Origin: Blastococcus sp. CT_GayMR19
GTDB lineage: Bacteria > Actinomycetota > Actinomycetes > Mycobacteriales > Geodermatophilaceae
Direction: 5' to 3'
Assembly (NCBI RefSeq): GCF_004570385.1
Contig: NZ_SPQL01000009.1
Span: 1-64,000, forward strand
Length of the DNA stretch: 64,000 nt
Below, in pieces: positions 1 to 9,305 of the stretch. Made by a program: the position numbers and the translations under genes. Positions within the stretch are counted from its first letter, which is position 1, and the number at the start of each line of letters is the position of its first letter. Under the pieces are notes generated by a model. The model worked only from the letters and a program-made list of their open reading frames with translations. It made no database searches and was not told the origin of the DNA.

Positions 1-2
1 GA

Positions 3-803
3 TCTCTCGTCGGGGCCGGCCCGGCCGACGACGTGCCCGGCAACGGGCCGCGCCGGTCGGCGGCCACCGGGCTCCGTGACGTCGTCGGTGCCGTCGCCGA
101 GGCGGTGGGCGCCGCGTTCGGTCCGTCCGGGCCGGATACGCGGCCCCCACCGCCGGGGCCGGTCGGGGCGCCGACCGCGGGGGGCGAGCGGACTCCGGGC
201 GCCCTGCTCGGTGACCTGCTCGCCGCCGCGGCGCCGCGGCTGCCCATCCGCGACGGGAGCCGGCTCCGCCGGGCCTACCCCGGGGCCTCCGACGCCGAGA
301 TCGCCGACCAGCTGGTCGCCCGGGCAGCCCGGATGACCGGCGGGATCGGGGCCGCCACCGGTGGCCTCTCCGCGGCGCACTGGTTCGCCCCGCCCTCGCT
401 GCTCGCCCTGCCCCTGGAACTGGGCGCCGAGACCGTGCTGATCGCGGCCGTCGAGGTGGTGCTCATCGGGGAGCTGCACGAGCTCTACGGGCAACCGGCC
501 ACGGGCGACGCGCGTGACCGCGCGGCCGCCTACCTGGCCAGCTGGTCGGCGCAGCGGTCGGTCAGGGGCGCCGGCGCCGCGGGCCTGGGCTCCCTCCTCG
601 GCAGCGCGGGCGTCCGCGCCCTCCGGCGCAGGGTGACCCGCAGGCTCGCCGGGAACGTCACGACCGCCGCCCCCTTCCTGCTCGGGGCCGCCCTCGCCGG
701 CCGGGGCAATCGCCGGGCGACCGAGGGGCTCGCCGGGCATGTCCTGGCCGACCTCCGCGGGTCGGGCCCGGTGGGTCCCGAAGGCACCGGCCCGCGCCGC
801 TAG
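3..803 (+). CDS. hypothetical protein, 5'-truncated by window edge
   Basis: The reading frame is open from the first bases of the window, so the true start probably lies upstream; the first in-window start codon is the GTG at 33. The product is rich in Ala, Gly and Arg. A Pro-rich stretch near the N-terminus is followed by a conserved-looking core with an Ala/Gly-rich segment and a hydrophobic segment ([22 protein letters not shown]), which could be one or two membrane-associated helices, then a basic C-terminal part. I do not recognise the family. It is followed by dut, whose promoter-like hexamer overlaps this gene's stop codon. Confidence 0.6.
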   Translation, partial: SLVGAGPADDVPGNGPRRSAATGLRDVVGAVAEAVGAAFGPSGPDTRPPPPGPVGAPTAGGERTPGALLGDLLAAAAPRLPIRDGSRLRRAYPGASDAEIADQLVARAARMTGGIGAATGGLSAAHWFAPPSLLALPLELGAETVLIAAVEVVLIGELHELYGQPATGDARDRAAAYLASWSAQRSVRGAGAAGLGSLLGSAGVRALRRRVTRRLAGNVTTAAPFLLGAALAGRGNRRATEGLAGHVLADLRGSGPVGPEGTGPRR

Positions 804-813
804 GGTCGCTCGC

Positions 814-1320
814 GTGCCCCAGTCCTCCCCGCCCGAGCTGGACGTGCCGGTCCGGCTGACACCCGAGGGGCAGGTGCCCGGCTACGCGCTCCCCGGCGAC
901 GCCGGCGCCGACCTGACCGCCGCGGAGGACGTCGAACTGGCGCCGTTCCAGCGGGCCCTCGTCGGCACCGGGGTGGCGGTGGCCATCCCCGAGGGGTACG
1001 CCGGGTTCGTGCACCCGCGCTCCGGGCTGGCCCACCGGGTGGGTCTGAGCATGGTCAACGCCCCGGGCACCATCGACGCCGGCTACCGAGGGGAGATCAA
1101 GGTGAACCTGATCAACCTCGACCCCACCCGACCGATCGTCCTGCACCGCGGGGACCGGATCGCGCAGCTCGTCGTCCAGCCGGTGGTGCGCGCCCGGTTC
1201 GTGCCGGTCGAGGAGCTCCCGGGCAGCGAGCGGGGCGAGGGCGGCCATGGCTCGACGGGCGGCCATGCCTCCGGCGGGCGGGCCGAGAGCGACACGGCGT
1301 TGACCGGGGGGCGGAGCTGA
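814..1320 (+). CDS. dut: dUTP diphosphatase (dUTPase)
   Basis: Hydrolyses dUTP to dUMP and PPi, which keeps uracil out of DNA and supplies dUMP for thymidylate synthesis; acts as a homotrimer in the cytoplasm. All five trimeric dUTPase motifs are visible in order: [32 protein letters not shown] and a C-terminal glycine-rich GEGGHGSTG. The GTG at 814 is chosen because it gives the normal length (168 aa) and because TAGGGT at 801-806 lies 7 nt before it, as expected of a leaderless transcript. Its stop overlaps the next ATG by one base, so the two genes are co-transcribed. The His in motif 5, where many families have Phe, is normal for actinobacteria. Confidence 0.95.
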   Translation: MPQSSPPELDVPVRLTPEGQVPGYALPGDAGADLTAAEDVELAPFQRALVGTGVAVAIPEGYAGFVHPRSGLAHRVGLSMVNAPGTIDAGYRGEIKVNLINLDPTRPIVLHRGDRIAQLVVQPVVRARFVPVEELPGSERGEGGHGSTGGHASGGRAESDTALTGGRS

Positions 1321-2060
1321 TGCCGTTCGGACGGCGGCGGAACCGCATCGACCGCAGCCTGCGCGAGCGCGGCGTCCCCCCGGAGCCGCAGCACCGCGTC
1401 CGCGAGGTGTCGGCCACCACCGGCCCCTACGACGAGGCCGACGCCCCGGCCGACGGGATCTCGCGGATCGACCTGGGCTCGATCCGGCTGCCCGCACTCC
1501 CCGGGATGGATCTGCGGGTCGAGCTGAGCCCGCAGCAGAAGGTCATCGGCGCCACGCTCCGCGCGGGGAGCTCCACGCTCCAGGTGTCGGCGTTCGCCGC
1601 ACCGCGCGCCGCCGGCATCTGGGACGACGTCCGGGCCGAGCTCGCGACGACTGCCTCCGGCCAGGGCGGCTCCCTCCGGGAGGTCGAGGGTCCCTTCGGT
1701 CCCGAGCTGGCCGGCACGATCCTCGCCGCGCCGCCTCCGCAGCCCGGCGCGACCACGCCGCCGCAGCCCGTCCGGCGCGCGACCCGCTTCCTCGGCGTCG
1801 ACGGGCCGCGGTGGTTCCTGCGCGGCATGCTCAGCGGCCCCGCGGCCGAGGACGCCGAGGCGGCGCGACCGCTGGAGGCCGCCTTCCGGGGAATCGTCGT
1901 CGTCCGCGGGTCCGAGCCCATGCCGGTCCGCGAGCAGCTGCCGCTGACCCTGCCGCCCCAGGCCGCCGCGCAGCTCGCCCGCCAGCAGGCGGCCGCACAA
2001 TCCGCACCGGGGCCACGGGGACCGGCGCAGCCGGGCGGTCCTTCCCCGGCGCCCGGATGA
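1320..2060 (+). CDS. DUF3710 domain-containing protein
   Basis: A conserved actinobacterial protein of unknown function (246 aa) that habitually follows dut; the M. tuberculosis counterpart is Rv2696c. The N-terminus is basic ([18 protein letters not shown]), the middle carries the DUF3710 core (RIDLGSIRLPALPGMDLRVE, then a segment on composition or binding of a substrate that cannot be read from sequence), and the C-terminus is Pro/Gln/Ala-rich and probably disordered. It starts inside the dut stop codon and ends in an ATGA overlap with the downstream hydrolase, so translation is likely coupled across all three genes. Function is not inferred. Confidence 0.85.
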   Translation: MPFGRRRNRIDRSLRERGVPPEPQHRVREVSATTGPYDEADAPADGISRIDLGSIRLPALPGMDLRVELSPQQKVIGATLRAGSSTLQVSAFAAPRAAGIWDDVRAELATTASGQGGSLREVEGPFGPELAGTILAAPPPQPGATTPPQPVRRATRFLGVDGPRWFLRGMLSGPAAEDAEAARPLEAAFRGIVVVRGSEPMPVREQLPLTLPPQAAAQLARQQAAAQSAPGPRGPAQPGGPSPAPG

Positions 2061-2845
2061 GCGGACCTGTGCCCCGGGTCCATCGCTACGGGCCGGGGCC
2101 CGACCGGTTCCTCGAACTGACGCTCCCGCAGGGCGCGGGGCCGGCGCCGGTGGTCGTCGTCCTGCACGGCGGGTTCTGGCGGCCGGCCTACGGGATCGAG
2201 CTGGCCCGCCCGCTCGCGGCCGACCTCGCCGGGACGGGCTTCGCCGCGGTCGCGGTGGAGTACCGCCGGGTCGGCGCGGGCGGCGGCTGGCCCGGGACCC
2301 TCGAGGACGTCGCGGCGGCGGTGGACAGCCTGGCCGACCTCCCCGACGCCACCCGCCTCGACCTCACCGATGTCACCGTCGTCGGCCACTCCGCGGGCGG
2401 GCACCTGGCCGCCTGGCTGGCCGGACGGCACCGGTTGCCGCCGGGAGCGCCGGGAGGCGCGCCCCGCGTCCGGATGACGGCGGCGGTCCTCCAGGCGGGC
2501 GTCCTCGACCTGTCGGCGGCCGACGAGCAGGACCTGGGCGACGGGGCCGTGCGCGCCTTCCTCGGCGGTGCCCCCAGGGACGTGCCGGAGCGCTACGCGG
2601 CGGCGGACCCGGTGCGACTGCTGCCGACCGGGACATCCGTGCTGTGCGTGCACGGCGCCGCCGACGACGACGTCCCCGTGCAGCAGAGCCAGCGGTACGC
2701 GGCCGCGGCCCTCGCCGTCGGGGACCGCGTGGAGCTCCGCGTCGTCCCCGGCGACCACATGACGCTGATCGACCCGGCGTCAGGCGCGTGGGCCACGACG
2801 CGCGACTGGCTGGCCCACGGGCGGGCGGGCGCGCCGTACGCTTGA
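2057..2845 (+). CDS. alpha/beta hydrolase (BD-FAE / kynurenine formamidase-like)
   Basis: Serine hydrolase of 262 aa. The oxyanion-hole motif HGGFW occurs near residue 36, the nucleophile elbow GHSAGGH near residue 112, an Asp in AADDDVPVQQ and a His in GDHMTL complete the triad. HGGFW plus GHSAGGH is the pattern of esterase/kynurenine-formamidase-type carboxylic ester hydrolases; the substrate is not known. The ATG at 2057 overlaps the DUF3710 stop as ATGA and is preferred over the long upstream extension of the frame, which lies inside DUF3710. It corresponds in position to Rv2695 of M. tuberculosis. Confidence 0.85.
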   Translation: MSGPVPRVHRYGPGPDRFLELTLPQGAGPAPVVVVLHGGFWRPAYGIELARPLAADLAGTGFAAVAVEYRRVGAGGGWPGTLEDVAAAVDSLADLPDATRLDLTDVTVVGHSAGGHLAAWLAGRHRLPPGAPGGAPRVRMTAAVLQAGVLDLSAADEQDLGDGAVRAFLGGAPRDVPERYAAADPVRLLPTGTSVLCVHGAADDDVPVQQSQRYAAAALAVGDRVELRVVPGDHMTLIDPASGAWATTRDWLAHGRAGAPYA

Positions 2846-2848
2846 CCC

Positions 2849-3226
2849 GTGACCGAGACGCGCGCACCCGGCTGGCTGTCGCGGAGCCTGCAGCGGCTCA
2901 CTGCCGACGACCACTCCATCGACGCCGAGGAGCTGCGCGCCGACGCGGTGAGCGCCGGCTGCGAGCCGGTCAGCTCGTGCCGCAAGGGTGCCGTCGTCAC
3001 CGTGACCGGCCGCCTGAAGTCCGTGGTCTACACGCCCCGGGAGACGGTGCCCACGCTCGAGGCGGAGCTGTTCGACGGGTCGGGCTCGGTCACCCTCGTG
3101 TGGCTGGGTCGCCGGCGTATCCCGGGCATCGAGCCGGGCCGCACGGTGACCGCACGCGGCCGGTTCGCGGCCTTCGACGGCAAGCGGGTCATCTACAACC
3201 CCTGGTACGAGCTGGGCGCGGGCTGA
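2849..3226 (+). CDS. OB-fold nucleic-acid-binding domain protein
   Basis: A 125-aa protein with one OB-fold of the tRNA_anti/RecG-wedge kind: KGAVVTVTGRLKSVVYTP, then EAELFDGSGSVTLVWLGRR and a GRTVTARGRF strand followed by KRVIYNPWYEL. Such proteins are single-copy in actinobacteria next to DUF3159 (Rv2694c/Rv2693c). Ligand and role are unknown; binding of single-stranded nucleic acid is only an inference from the fold. Start is the GTG at 2849; TACGCT at 2837-2842 lies 6 nt upstream and overlaps the end of the hydrolase gene, suggesting an internal leaderless promoter. Confidence 0.85.
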   Translation: MTETRAPGWLSRSLQRLTADDHSIDAEELRADAVSAGCEPVSSCRKGAVVTVTGRLKSVVYTPRETVPTLEAELFDGSGSVTLVWLGRRRIPGIEPGRTVTARGRFAAFDGKRVIYNPWYELGAG

Positions 3227-3294
3227 TCGTCACCGGCGGCGTGCAGGGTCCGGGGGAGCTCCCCGGCGAGCGAGGGACCGGGGGACAGGCGACG

Positions 3295-4110
3295 ATGAGC
3301 GGCGAGCAGGGCAGCGGTTCGTCACCGGCGCGGGACGACGGGACGGTCGGCTTCGACCGCCACCTGGTGCTCGAGCAGCTGGGTGGCTGGCGCGGAATGG
3401 TCGACGCCACTCTCCCCACGGTGGCCTTCATCGTGGCCAACTCCGCCGCCGGCCTGCGCACCGGGATCTGGGCCGCACTCGGCGCCGCCGTGCTCATCTT
3501 CCTGGTCCGGCTGGTCCGGCGGGAGAGCGTGCAGCAGGCCGTCAGCGGCCTGTTCGCCGTCGGCATCGCGGTGGCCATCGCCGCCAACTCCGGTGAGGCG
3601 CGCGACTTCTTCGTCCTGGGGATCGTCCGCAACGCGGCGATCGGGGTGGTCCTGCTGGGGTCGGTCGCGCTGCGCCGCCCGCTGATCGGCTACCTTGCCG
3701 AGTTCCTCGCCCCCAGCCACATGGGCGGCATGGCGGCGCACTCCCTGCCGTGGCTGTCGCGCGGCGCCGGCGTCTCCCGGGCTGTCCGCGAGGCCACCGT
3801 GCGGACGCCGGGGGCGGACCCCGCCCCCGAGCTGCACTGGCGGGAGGACCCGCGGGCGTTGCGCGTCTACGGCTGGCTCACGGTGCTCTGGGCGGCCACC
3901 TTCCTGCTGCGCGTGGTCGTGCAGGGCCCGCTGTACCTGGCCGACGAGGTGGAGCTGCTGGGGACGGCGTCGCTCGTGCTCGGCCTGCCGCTGACGGCAG
4001 TCGTGGGTGTGGCGACCCTGGTCGTCCTGTCGCGCCTGCACCGCGCCCGCTCCGCCCCGCCCGAGGCGGCTCCGGAGCCGGCTGCGGACGACGACCTCCA
4101 GGCCCGCTGA
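3295..4110 (+). CDS. DUF3159 family membrane protein
   Basis: Integral membrane protein of 271 aa. After a hydrophilic N-terminus (about 35 residues) come hydrophobic segments near residues 40-80 (two helices), 82-125 (two helices), one near 185-205 and a last pair near 220-255, ending in an acidic, Pro-rich tail. This is the DUF3159 pattern (intracellular septation-like topology) and it sits in its usual place after the OB-fold gene. Function is unknown. The ATG at 3295 is chosen; a GTG at 3241 in the same frame would add 18 residues of low-complexity sequence. Confidence 0.85.
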   Translation: MSGEQGSGSSPARDDGTVGFDRHLVLEQLGGWRGMVDATLPTVAFIVANSAAGLRTGIWAALGAAVLIFLVRLVRRESVQQAVSGLFAVGIAVAIAANSGEARDFFVLGIVRNAAIGVVLLGSVALRRPLIGYLAEFLAPSHMGGMAAHSLPWLSRGAGVSRAVREATVRTPGADPAPELHWREDPRALRVYGWLTVLWAATFLLRVVVQGPLYLADEVELLGTASLVLGLPLTAVVGVATLVVLSRLHRARSAPPEAAPEPAADDDLQAR

Positions 4111-4117
4111 ACGAACC

Positions 4118-4777
4118 TCAGCTGGGCGCGAGCACGGTCTTCAGCTGGTCCTCGACCTCGGCGTGCGTCACGAACAGCAGCTCGTCGCCGGCCTCGAGCG
4201 GCTCGTCCGGCGTCGGGGTGATGACCCGGTCGCCCCGCAGGATGGCCGTCAGCACCGTCTCCCGGGGCAGCGGAACCTCGCGCAGCGGCTTGCCGACCCA
4301 GGGTGTGTCCTCGGCGAGAGTGATCTCGACCAGGTTCGCCGCACCCTTGCGGAAGCTCATCAGCCGGACGACGTCGCCGACGGTCACCGCCTCCTCGACG
4401 AGGGCCGCGAGCACCCGCGGGGTGGAGACGGCGACGTCGACCCCCCATGCCTCCGTGTAGAGCCACTCGTTGCGGGGGTCCTTCACCCGGGCCACGACGC
4501 GGTTGACGGCGAACTCGGTCTTGGCCAGCAGCGAGACGACGAGGTTGGCCTTGTCGTCACCGGTGGCGGCGACCACGACGTCGCAGGTGGCGAGCTGGGC
4601 CTCCTCGAGCGAGGAGACCTCGCAGGCGTCGGCCTGGACCCATTCGGCTCCCGGCACCGCGCGGGTGCGCACCTTCCGCCCGTCCTTCTCGATGAGCATG
4701 ACGGTGTGCCCGTTGCCCAGCAGCTCCCCGGCGATCGACCGGCCGACGGCGCCGGCGCCGACGATGGCGACCCGCAT
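4118..4777 (-). CDS. TrkA-family potassium uptake regulatory protein (CeoC-like)
   Basis: Cytosolic RCK-type regulator (219 aa) that gates K+ transport in response to nucleotides. The N-terminal Rossmann fold opens with VAIVGAGAVGRSIAGEL and has the acidic residue of the second strand in LIEKDG; a TrkA_C domain follows (VTVGDVVRL to the C-terminus, including LEAGDELLFVTH). It overlaps the upstream trkA-like gene by one base (TGATG), so the two are one operon; M. tuberculosis carries the same pair as ceoB/ceoC. The ATG at 4777 gives the standard length. The transporter partner is probably the divergent permease at 5631. Confidence 0.9.
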   Translation of the reverse strand: MRVAIVGAGAVGRSIAGELLGNGHTVMLIEKDGRKVRTRAVPGAEWVQADACEVSSLEEAQLATCDVVVAATGDDKANLVVSLLAKTEFAVNRVVARVKDPRNEWLYTEAWGVDVAVSTPRVLAALVEEAVTVGDVVRLMSFRKGAANLVEITLAEDTPWVGKPLREVPLPRETVLTAILRGDRVITPTPDEPLEAGDELLFVTHAEVEDQLKTVLAPS

Positions 4778-5445
4778 CAGTGCCCACCTCCCACGGGGCC
4801 GTGCTCGACGGCCTCGTGCACGCGCGCGGTGATCTCGTCGGTGACGGCCACGATCAGCTGGTCGCCGTCCTGCAGGACGGTGCCGGACGTCGGCAGCTGG
4901 GCGTCGCCGAAGCGGACCAGCCAGGCGGCCCGGGCGCCGGAGGCGGCCTCCAGGCCGGACAGTTTCTTGCCGACCCACGGCTCGGTGACGGTGATCCGCA
5001 TGAGCAGCACCTTCCCGGTCGGCTCGCGCCACAGCTCGCTGACGTTGACCGAGAGCAGTTCGCGCAGGAGCCGGTTCACCGTCCAGGGGACGGTGGCCAC
5101 GCTCGGGATGCCCATCCGCTCGTAGACCTCGGCCCGCTTGGAGTCGTAGATGCGGGCGACGACGTGCTGGACGCCGAAGGTTTCGCGGGCCACGCGGGCC
5201 GCGATGATGTTGGAGTTGTCGCCGCTGCTGACCGCCGCGAAGGCGCCGGCGGAGTCGACGCCGGCGTCGAGCAGGGTCTGCCGGTCGAAGCCGAGCCCGG
5301 TCACCTGGCGCCCGCCGAACTCCGGACCGAGCCGCCGGAACGCCTCGGGGTCCTGGTCGATGACGGCGACGCTGTGCCCGATCTCTTCCAGCTTGCGGGC
5401 GATGGCGGAGCCGACGCGACCGCAGCCCATCACGACCACGTGCAC
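4777..5445 (-). CDS. TrkA-family potassium uptake regulatory protein (CeoB-like)
   Basis: Second RCK-type regulator (222 aa), first gene of the pair. The nucleotide-binding fold begins VVVMGCGRVGSAIARKL with the strand-2 acid in VIDQD; the C-terminal TrkA_C domain ends VLQDGDQLIVAVTDE. Paired RCK proteins form heteromeric rings on a membrane partner. The GTG start at 5445 is followed within five codons by an ATG (5430), which is a possible alternative. It is divergent from an APC-type permease with 185 bp between the two starts, an arrangement also known in mycobacteria (Rv2690c next to ceoB/ceoC), which suggests a shared control region. Confidence 0.9.
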   Translation of the reverse strand: MHVVVMGCGRVGSAIARKLEEIGHSVAVIDQDPEAFRRLGPEFGGRQVTGLGFDRQTLLDAGVDSAGAFAAVSSGDNSNIIAARVARETFGVQHVVARIYDSKRAEVYERMGIPSVATVPWTVNRLLRELLSVNVSELWREPTGKVLLMRITVTEPWVGKKLSGLEAASGARAAWLVRFGDAQLPTSGTVLQDGDQLIVAVTDEITARVHEAVEHGPVGGGH

Positions 5446-5630
5446 GGATGACTCTCCCCGCGATCCGGAGCACGGGCACCGTCCGCCCGCGCAATTCCCG
5501 GCGCGAAGCTACACCCGGGGCGGGGGTCCGGCGGTCAGCGCGGAGGCATCACCCGCAGAGTTCCCTCTCACGGGCGGGGCGCGCCGTCCGGAACGCCGCT
5601 CCGCCCCCGGGCGTCCGTACCATCGCCGCC

Positions 5631-7667
5631 GTGCCCAGCCTGTCCGACCTCGGACAACTCCCCAAACGGCTCGTCCTCGGCCGCGCCGTCCGCAGCGACC
5701 GCCTCGGCGAGTCCCTGCTGCCCAAGCGCTACGCGCTGCCCATCTTCGCCAGCGACCCGCTCTCCTCCGTGGCCTACGCGACCCAGGAGATCCTGATCGT
5801 CCTGACGCTCGCGGGGACGGCGTTCCTCTACCTCGCGCCCTGGCTGGCGGTCGCCGTCGTGCTGCTGCTGATCACGGTGGTGCTGTCCTACCGGCAGGTC
5901 GTGCACGCCTACCCGTCGGGCGGCGGCGACTACGAGGTCGCGATGAAGAACCACGGGCAGTTCGCCGCCCTCGTCGTCGCGAGCGCCCTGCTGGTCGACT
6001 ACGTGATGACGGTCGCCGTCTCGGTGTCGGCGGGCACCGACAACATCATCTCGGCGTTCCCCTCGCTCAACGAGTACCGCGTCCCCATCGCCGTCGGCCT
6101 CGTGGCGCTGCTGGCCGCGGCCAACCTGCGCGGTGTCCGGGAGTCGGGCAAGGCGTTCGCCGTTCCGACGTACCTGTTCATCAGCGGCATCGCGGTCCTC
6201 ATCGTCACCGGGCTGATCCGGTACTTCTTCACCGACGCCGGCATCGTCTCGGAGACGGCGCAGTACACCGTCACCCCGGAGCCGGCGTACGAGAGCGTCG
6301 CCGGGCTGGCGCTGCTGTTCTTCGCGCTGCGGGCCTTCGCGTCGGGGTGCACGGCGCTGACCGGGGTCGAGGCCATCGCGAACGGCGTGCCGGCGTTCAA
6401 GCCGCCGAAGAGCCGGAACGCGGCCACGACGCTGGCCCTCATGGGCGGCGTCGCGGCGGCCATGTTCGCCGGCGTGACGGCGCTGGCCCTGCTCGCCGAC
6501 GTCAAGTACGTAGAGCACCCTTGCGATCTCAACGGGTTCGCGAACTGCGAGACCGAGCCCCAGCGGACCGTCATCGCGCAGCTCGCGGCGGCCGTCTTCG
6601 GCGGGGACGCGTCGGTCGGCTTCTTCTTCATCCAGGCGGCCACCGCGCTCGTGCTCGTCCTGGCGGCCAACACCGCCTTCAACGGCTTCCCGCTCCTGGG
6701 CTCGGTGCTGGCGCAGGACCGGTTCATGCCCCGTCAGCTGCACACCCGCGGCGACAAGCTGGTGTTCAGCAACGGGATCCTGCTGCTGGCCGGCTTCGCG
6801 ATGTTGCTGATCGTCGCGTTCGACGCCGACGTCTCCCAGCTCATCCAGCTCTACATCATCGGCGTCTTCACGAGCTTCACCATCGGCCAGTGGGGGATGG
6901 TGCGGCACTGGAACCGCGAGATGCGGTCGGAGCAGGACGCGGTGGCGCGGCGGCGGATGCGCCGGTCGCAGATCATCAACACCATCGGCGGCAGCCTCAC
7001 CACCGTCGTGCTCGTGATCATCGTGCTGACCAAGTTCACGCACGGCGCCTGGCTGGTCCTGGTGGCGATGCCGATCCTCTTCGTGCTGATGAGGGGGATC
7101 AACCGGCACTACTCGCACGTCTCCGAGCAGCTGGTCCCCGACACCGACTCCCGGCTGCTGCCGAGCAAGGTGCACGCCGTCGTCCTGGTGTCCAAGGTGC
7201 ACAAGCCGACGCTGCGGGCGCTCGCGTTCGCCCGGGCCACCCGGCCCGACGAGCTGACCGCGCTGACGGTCAACGTGGACGACGCCGACACCCGCGCCCT
7301 GCAGGCCGACTGGGAGCGCTACGACATCCCGGTCTCGCTCACCGTGGTCGAGTCGCCCTACCGCGAGATCACCCGGCCGGTGGTCGACTTCGTGAAGGGC
7401 ATCCGGAGGGACAGCCCGCGCGAGCTGGTCGTGGTCTTCGTCCCGCAGTACGTCGTCGGCCACTGGTGGGAGAACGTGCTGCACAACCAGAGCGCGCTGC
7501 GCCTCCGGGCGCGGCTGCAGTTCCAGCCCGGTGTCATGATCACGACGGTGCCGTGGCAGCTGGAGAGCTCCGTCGGCCGGGACGACGACGCGAACGGCGG
7601 TCCGGCCCCGGGCGATCTGCGCCGCGGGCTCACCGACGACCAGGTCGACGCCAGCCCCTATGGCTGA
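5631..7667 (+). CDS. APC-family permease (probable K+/amino-acid transporter)
   Basis: Inner-membrane transporter of 678 aa with about 12 hydrophobic segments from residue 40 to 500 and a C-terminal cytosolic domain of about 170 aa rich in charged residues. The first helix carries FASDPLSSVAYATQE, typical of the APC superfamily subgroup that includes KimA-like K+ symporters. Its place beside two TrkA-type regulators makes K+ the most likely substrate, but that is inference. The GTG at 5631 is chosen over the far-upstream frame start because TACCAT at 5618-5623 lies 7 nt before it and the N-terminus then matches the family (PSLSDLGQLPKRLVLGR). The methyltransferase gene overlaps its 3' end by 8 bp. 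Confidence 0.88.
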   Translation: MPSLSDLGQLPKRLVLGRAVRSDRLGESLLPKRYALPIFASDPLSSVAYATQEILIVLTLAGTAFLYLAPWLAVAVVLLLITVVLSYRQVVHAYPSGGGDYEVAMKNHGQFAALVVASALLVDYVMTVAVSVSAGTDNIISAFPSLNEYRVPIAVGLVALLAAANLRGVRESGKAFAVPTYLFISGIAVLIVTGLIRYFFTDAGIVSETAQYTVTPEPAYESVAGLALLFFALRAFASGCTALTGVEAIANGVPAFKPPKSRNAATTLALMGGVAAAMFAGVTALALLADVKYVEHPCDLNGFANCETEPQRTVIAQLAAAVFGGDASVGFFFIQAATALVLVLAANTAFNGFPLLGSVLAQDRFMPRQLHTRGDKLVFSNGILLLAGFAMLLIVAFDADVSQLIQLYIIGVFTSFTIGQWGMVRHWNREMRSEQDAVARRRMRRSQIINTIGGSLTTVVLVIIVLTKFTHGAWLVLVAMPILFVLMRGINRHYSHVSEQLVPDTDSRLLPSKVHAVVLVSKVHKPTLRALAFARATRPDELTALTVNVDDADTRALQADWERYDIPVSLTVVESPYREITRPVVDFVKGIRRDSPRELVVVFVPQYVVGHWWENVLHNQSALRLRARLQFQPGVMITTVPWQLESSVGRDDDANGGPAPGDLRRGLTDDQVDASPYG

Positions 7668-8964
7668 GCGGCGTCGCGCGCACGGCCGCCGCGGGCGGCC
7701 CACCCGCCGTGAACCGGTCGACCGCGGCGAGGGCTGGACCGGGTCGGAGTTCGAGGTGATCGTGGGCCCGGTCGCGCACGGCGGGCACTGCGTGGCCCGG
7801 TACGAGGGGCGGGTGGTCTTCGTCCGGCACGCGCTGCCGGGGGAGCGGGTCGTCGTCCACGTGACCGAGGACCGGCACCCGGGCTTCTGCCGGGCCGATG
7901 CGATCGAGGTGCTCGAGGCCTCGCCCCACCGCGTCGAGCGGCCCTGCCCCTACAGCGGCCCTGGGCGGTGCGGGGGCTGCGACTGGCAGCACGTCGACCC
8001 CGCCGAGCAGCGGCGGCTCAAGGCCTCTGTCGTGGGCGAGCAGCTGGCCCGGCTGGCCGGGCTGCCCGACGTCGAGGTGACCGTCGAGGAGCTGCCCGGG
8101 GGGCCGCTGCGGTGGCGGTCCCGCGCGCGGTTCGCCGTCGACCGCTCCGGGGCGCCGGGGCTGCGGCGGCACCGCTCGCACGACGTCGTCGTCCTCGACG
8201 ACTGCCCGATCACCGTGGAGCCGGCCGCCCAGGCGGTCCTGGCCCGCCGGTGGCCCGGCGCGGGCGCGGTCGACGTCTCGATCGACTCCACGGGGGCGGT
8301 CACGACCAGCCGGCTGGACCGGCGCGGACAGGCCACCTCGAGCCGGGTGGTGCGCCCGGGAGGGGACCTGCCGGAGGAACCGGTCGGCCGGGTCGAGCGC
8401 CGGGCCGGCGGACGTGACTGGGAGGTCGAGGGCACCGGCTTCTGGCAGGTGCACCCGGCGGCCGCCGACGCGCTGGTGGCGGCGGTGGCGGGCTTCGCCG
8501 GGGTGACGGCGGGGGAGACGGTGCTGGACCTCTATGCGGGGGTGGGGCTGTTCGGTGGCGCGCTGGCGCCCGCGGCGGGACCGGGCGGCCGGGTCGTCTG
8601 CGTGGAGGCCGACCCGGCGGCCTGCGCGGCCGCCGACGCCAATCTCGCCGACCTCCCGCAGGCCGAGGTGTGGGAGGGAGAGGTCGACGCCGAGGGGCTC
8701 GCCGGGCTGCTCGACGAGCTCGGGGGGAGGCCCGACGTCGTCGTCCTCGACCCGCCCCGGGCCGGTGCCGGGCCGGGGGTGAGCCGGCTGCTCGCGGCGA
8801 CCGGTGCGCGGGCCGTCGTCTACGTCGCCTGCGACCCGGCCGCGCTGGCCCGGGACGTGGCCGCCTTCGGCGGGGCGGGCTACCGGCTGGGGGGACTGCG
8901 CGCCTTCGACGCCTTCCCGATGACCGCCCACGTCGAATGCGTCGCCCTGCTCGTCCCCGCCTGA
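7660..8964 (+). CDS. TrmA/RlmD-family RNA (uracil-5-)-methyltransferase
   Basis: Class I SAM-dependent methyltransferase of 434 aa that makes 5-methyluridine in tRNA or 23S rRNA. Order of domains: basic N-terminus, TRAM domain (residues about 28-85, FEVIVGPVAHGGHCVARY), four-Cys iron-sulphur type motif beginning CPYSGPGRCGGC, then the SAM fold (VLDLYAGVGLFGGAL) and the catalytic Cys at about 391 in YVACDPAALARD, preceded by VVLDPPRAG. Which uridine is modified cannot be told from sequence. It overlaps the permease gene and follows it as in M. tuberculosis Rv2690c-Rv2689c. Confidence 0.92.
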   Translation: MAERRRAHGRRGRPTRREPVDRGEGWTGSEFEVIVGPVAHGGHCVARYEGRVVFVRHALPGERVVVHVTEDRHPGFCRADAIEVLEASPHRVERPCPYSGPGRCGGCDWQHVDPAEQRRLKASVVGEQLARLAGLPDVEVTVEELPGGPLRWRSRARFAVDRSGAPGLRRHRSHDVVVLDDCPITVEPAAQAVLARRWPGAGAVDVSIDSTGAVTTSRLDRRGQATSSRVVRPGGDLPEEPVGRVERRAGGRDWEVEGTGFWQVHPAAADALVAAVAGFAGVTAGETVLDLYAGVGLFGGALAPAAGPGGRVVCVEADPAACAAADANLADLPQAEVWEGEVDAEGLAGLLDELGGRPDVVVLDPPRAGAGPGVSRLLAATGARAVVYVACDPAALARDVAAFGGAGYRLGGLRAFDAFPMTAHVECVALLVPA

Positions 8965-9014
8965 GCCCGGCGGTCGCGGCGGGCCCGCGGAGGCCCACCC
9001 GCTACCGTTCGGGG

Positions 9015-9245
9015 GTGCCCACGTGGGAATACGCCTCGGTCATCACCGCCAACGACGCCGAGTCACAGCGCGCCGGTGTCAGCGTCAAGCTTCCCGGCGG
9101 CCAGTCGGAACGCCAGCAGGGCGACACGAGCTCCGTGCTCAACAAGCTGGGCGCGGAGGGCTGGGAGCTGGTCAGCTACCACTCCAGCGGCGCCGGCAGC
9201 TGGGGGTACGAGCAGTTCTGGCTCAAGCGCCAGTCAGCCTCCTGA
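9015..9245 (+). CDS. small DUF4177-like protein
   Basis: A 76-aa protein with the look of DUF4177: an N-terminal WEYASVI strand and a C-terminal LNKLGAEGWELVSYHSSG...GYEQFWLKR. Such proteins are common, single-domain and of unknown function. The GTG at 9015 is preferred to the long upstream extension, which runs through the methyltransferase gene in another frame; TACCGT at 9003-9008 lies 6 nt before it. Confidence 0.8.
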   Translation: MPTWEYASVITANDAESQRAGVSVKLPGGQSERQQGDTSSVLNKLGAEGWELVSYHSSGAGSWGYEQFWLKRQSAS

Positions 9246-9305
9246 GGCACTCCGTGTTCGCCGTCGCGGGCTGAGTCGTCAGGGGTCGGGGGCAGACTGA
9301 GCCGC

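Noticed and set aside
1240-1280. His instead of Phe in dUTPase motif 5
   Set aside because: The same residue occurs in mycobacterial dUTPases as I recall, so it is normal for the lineage.
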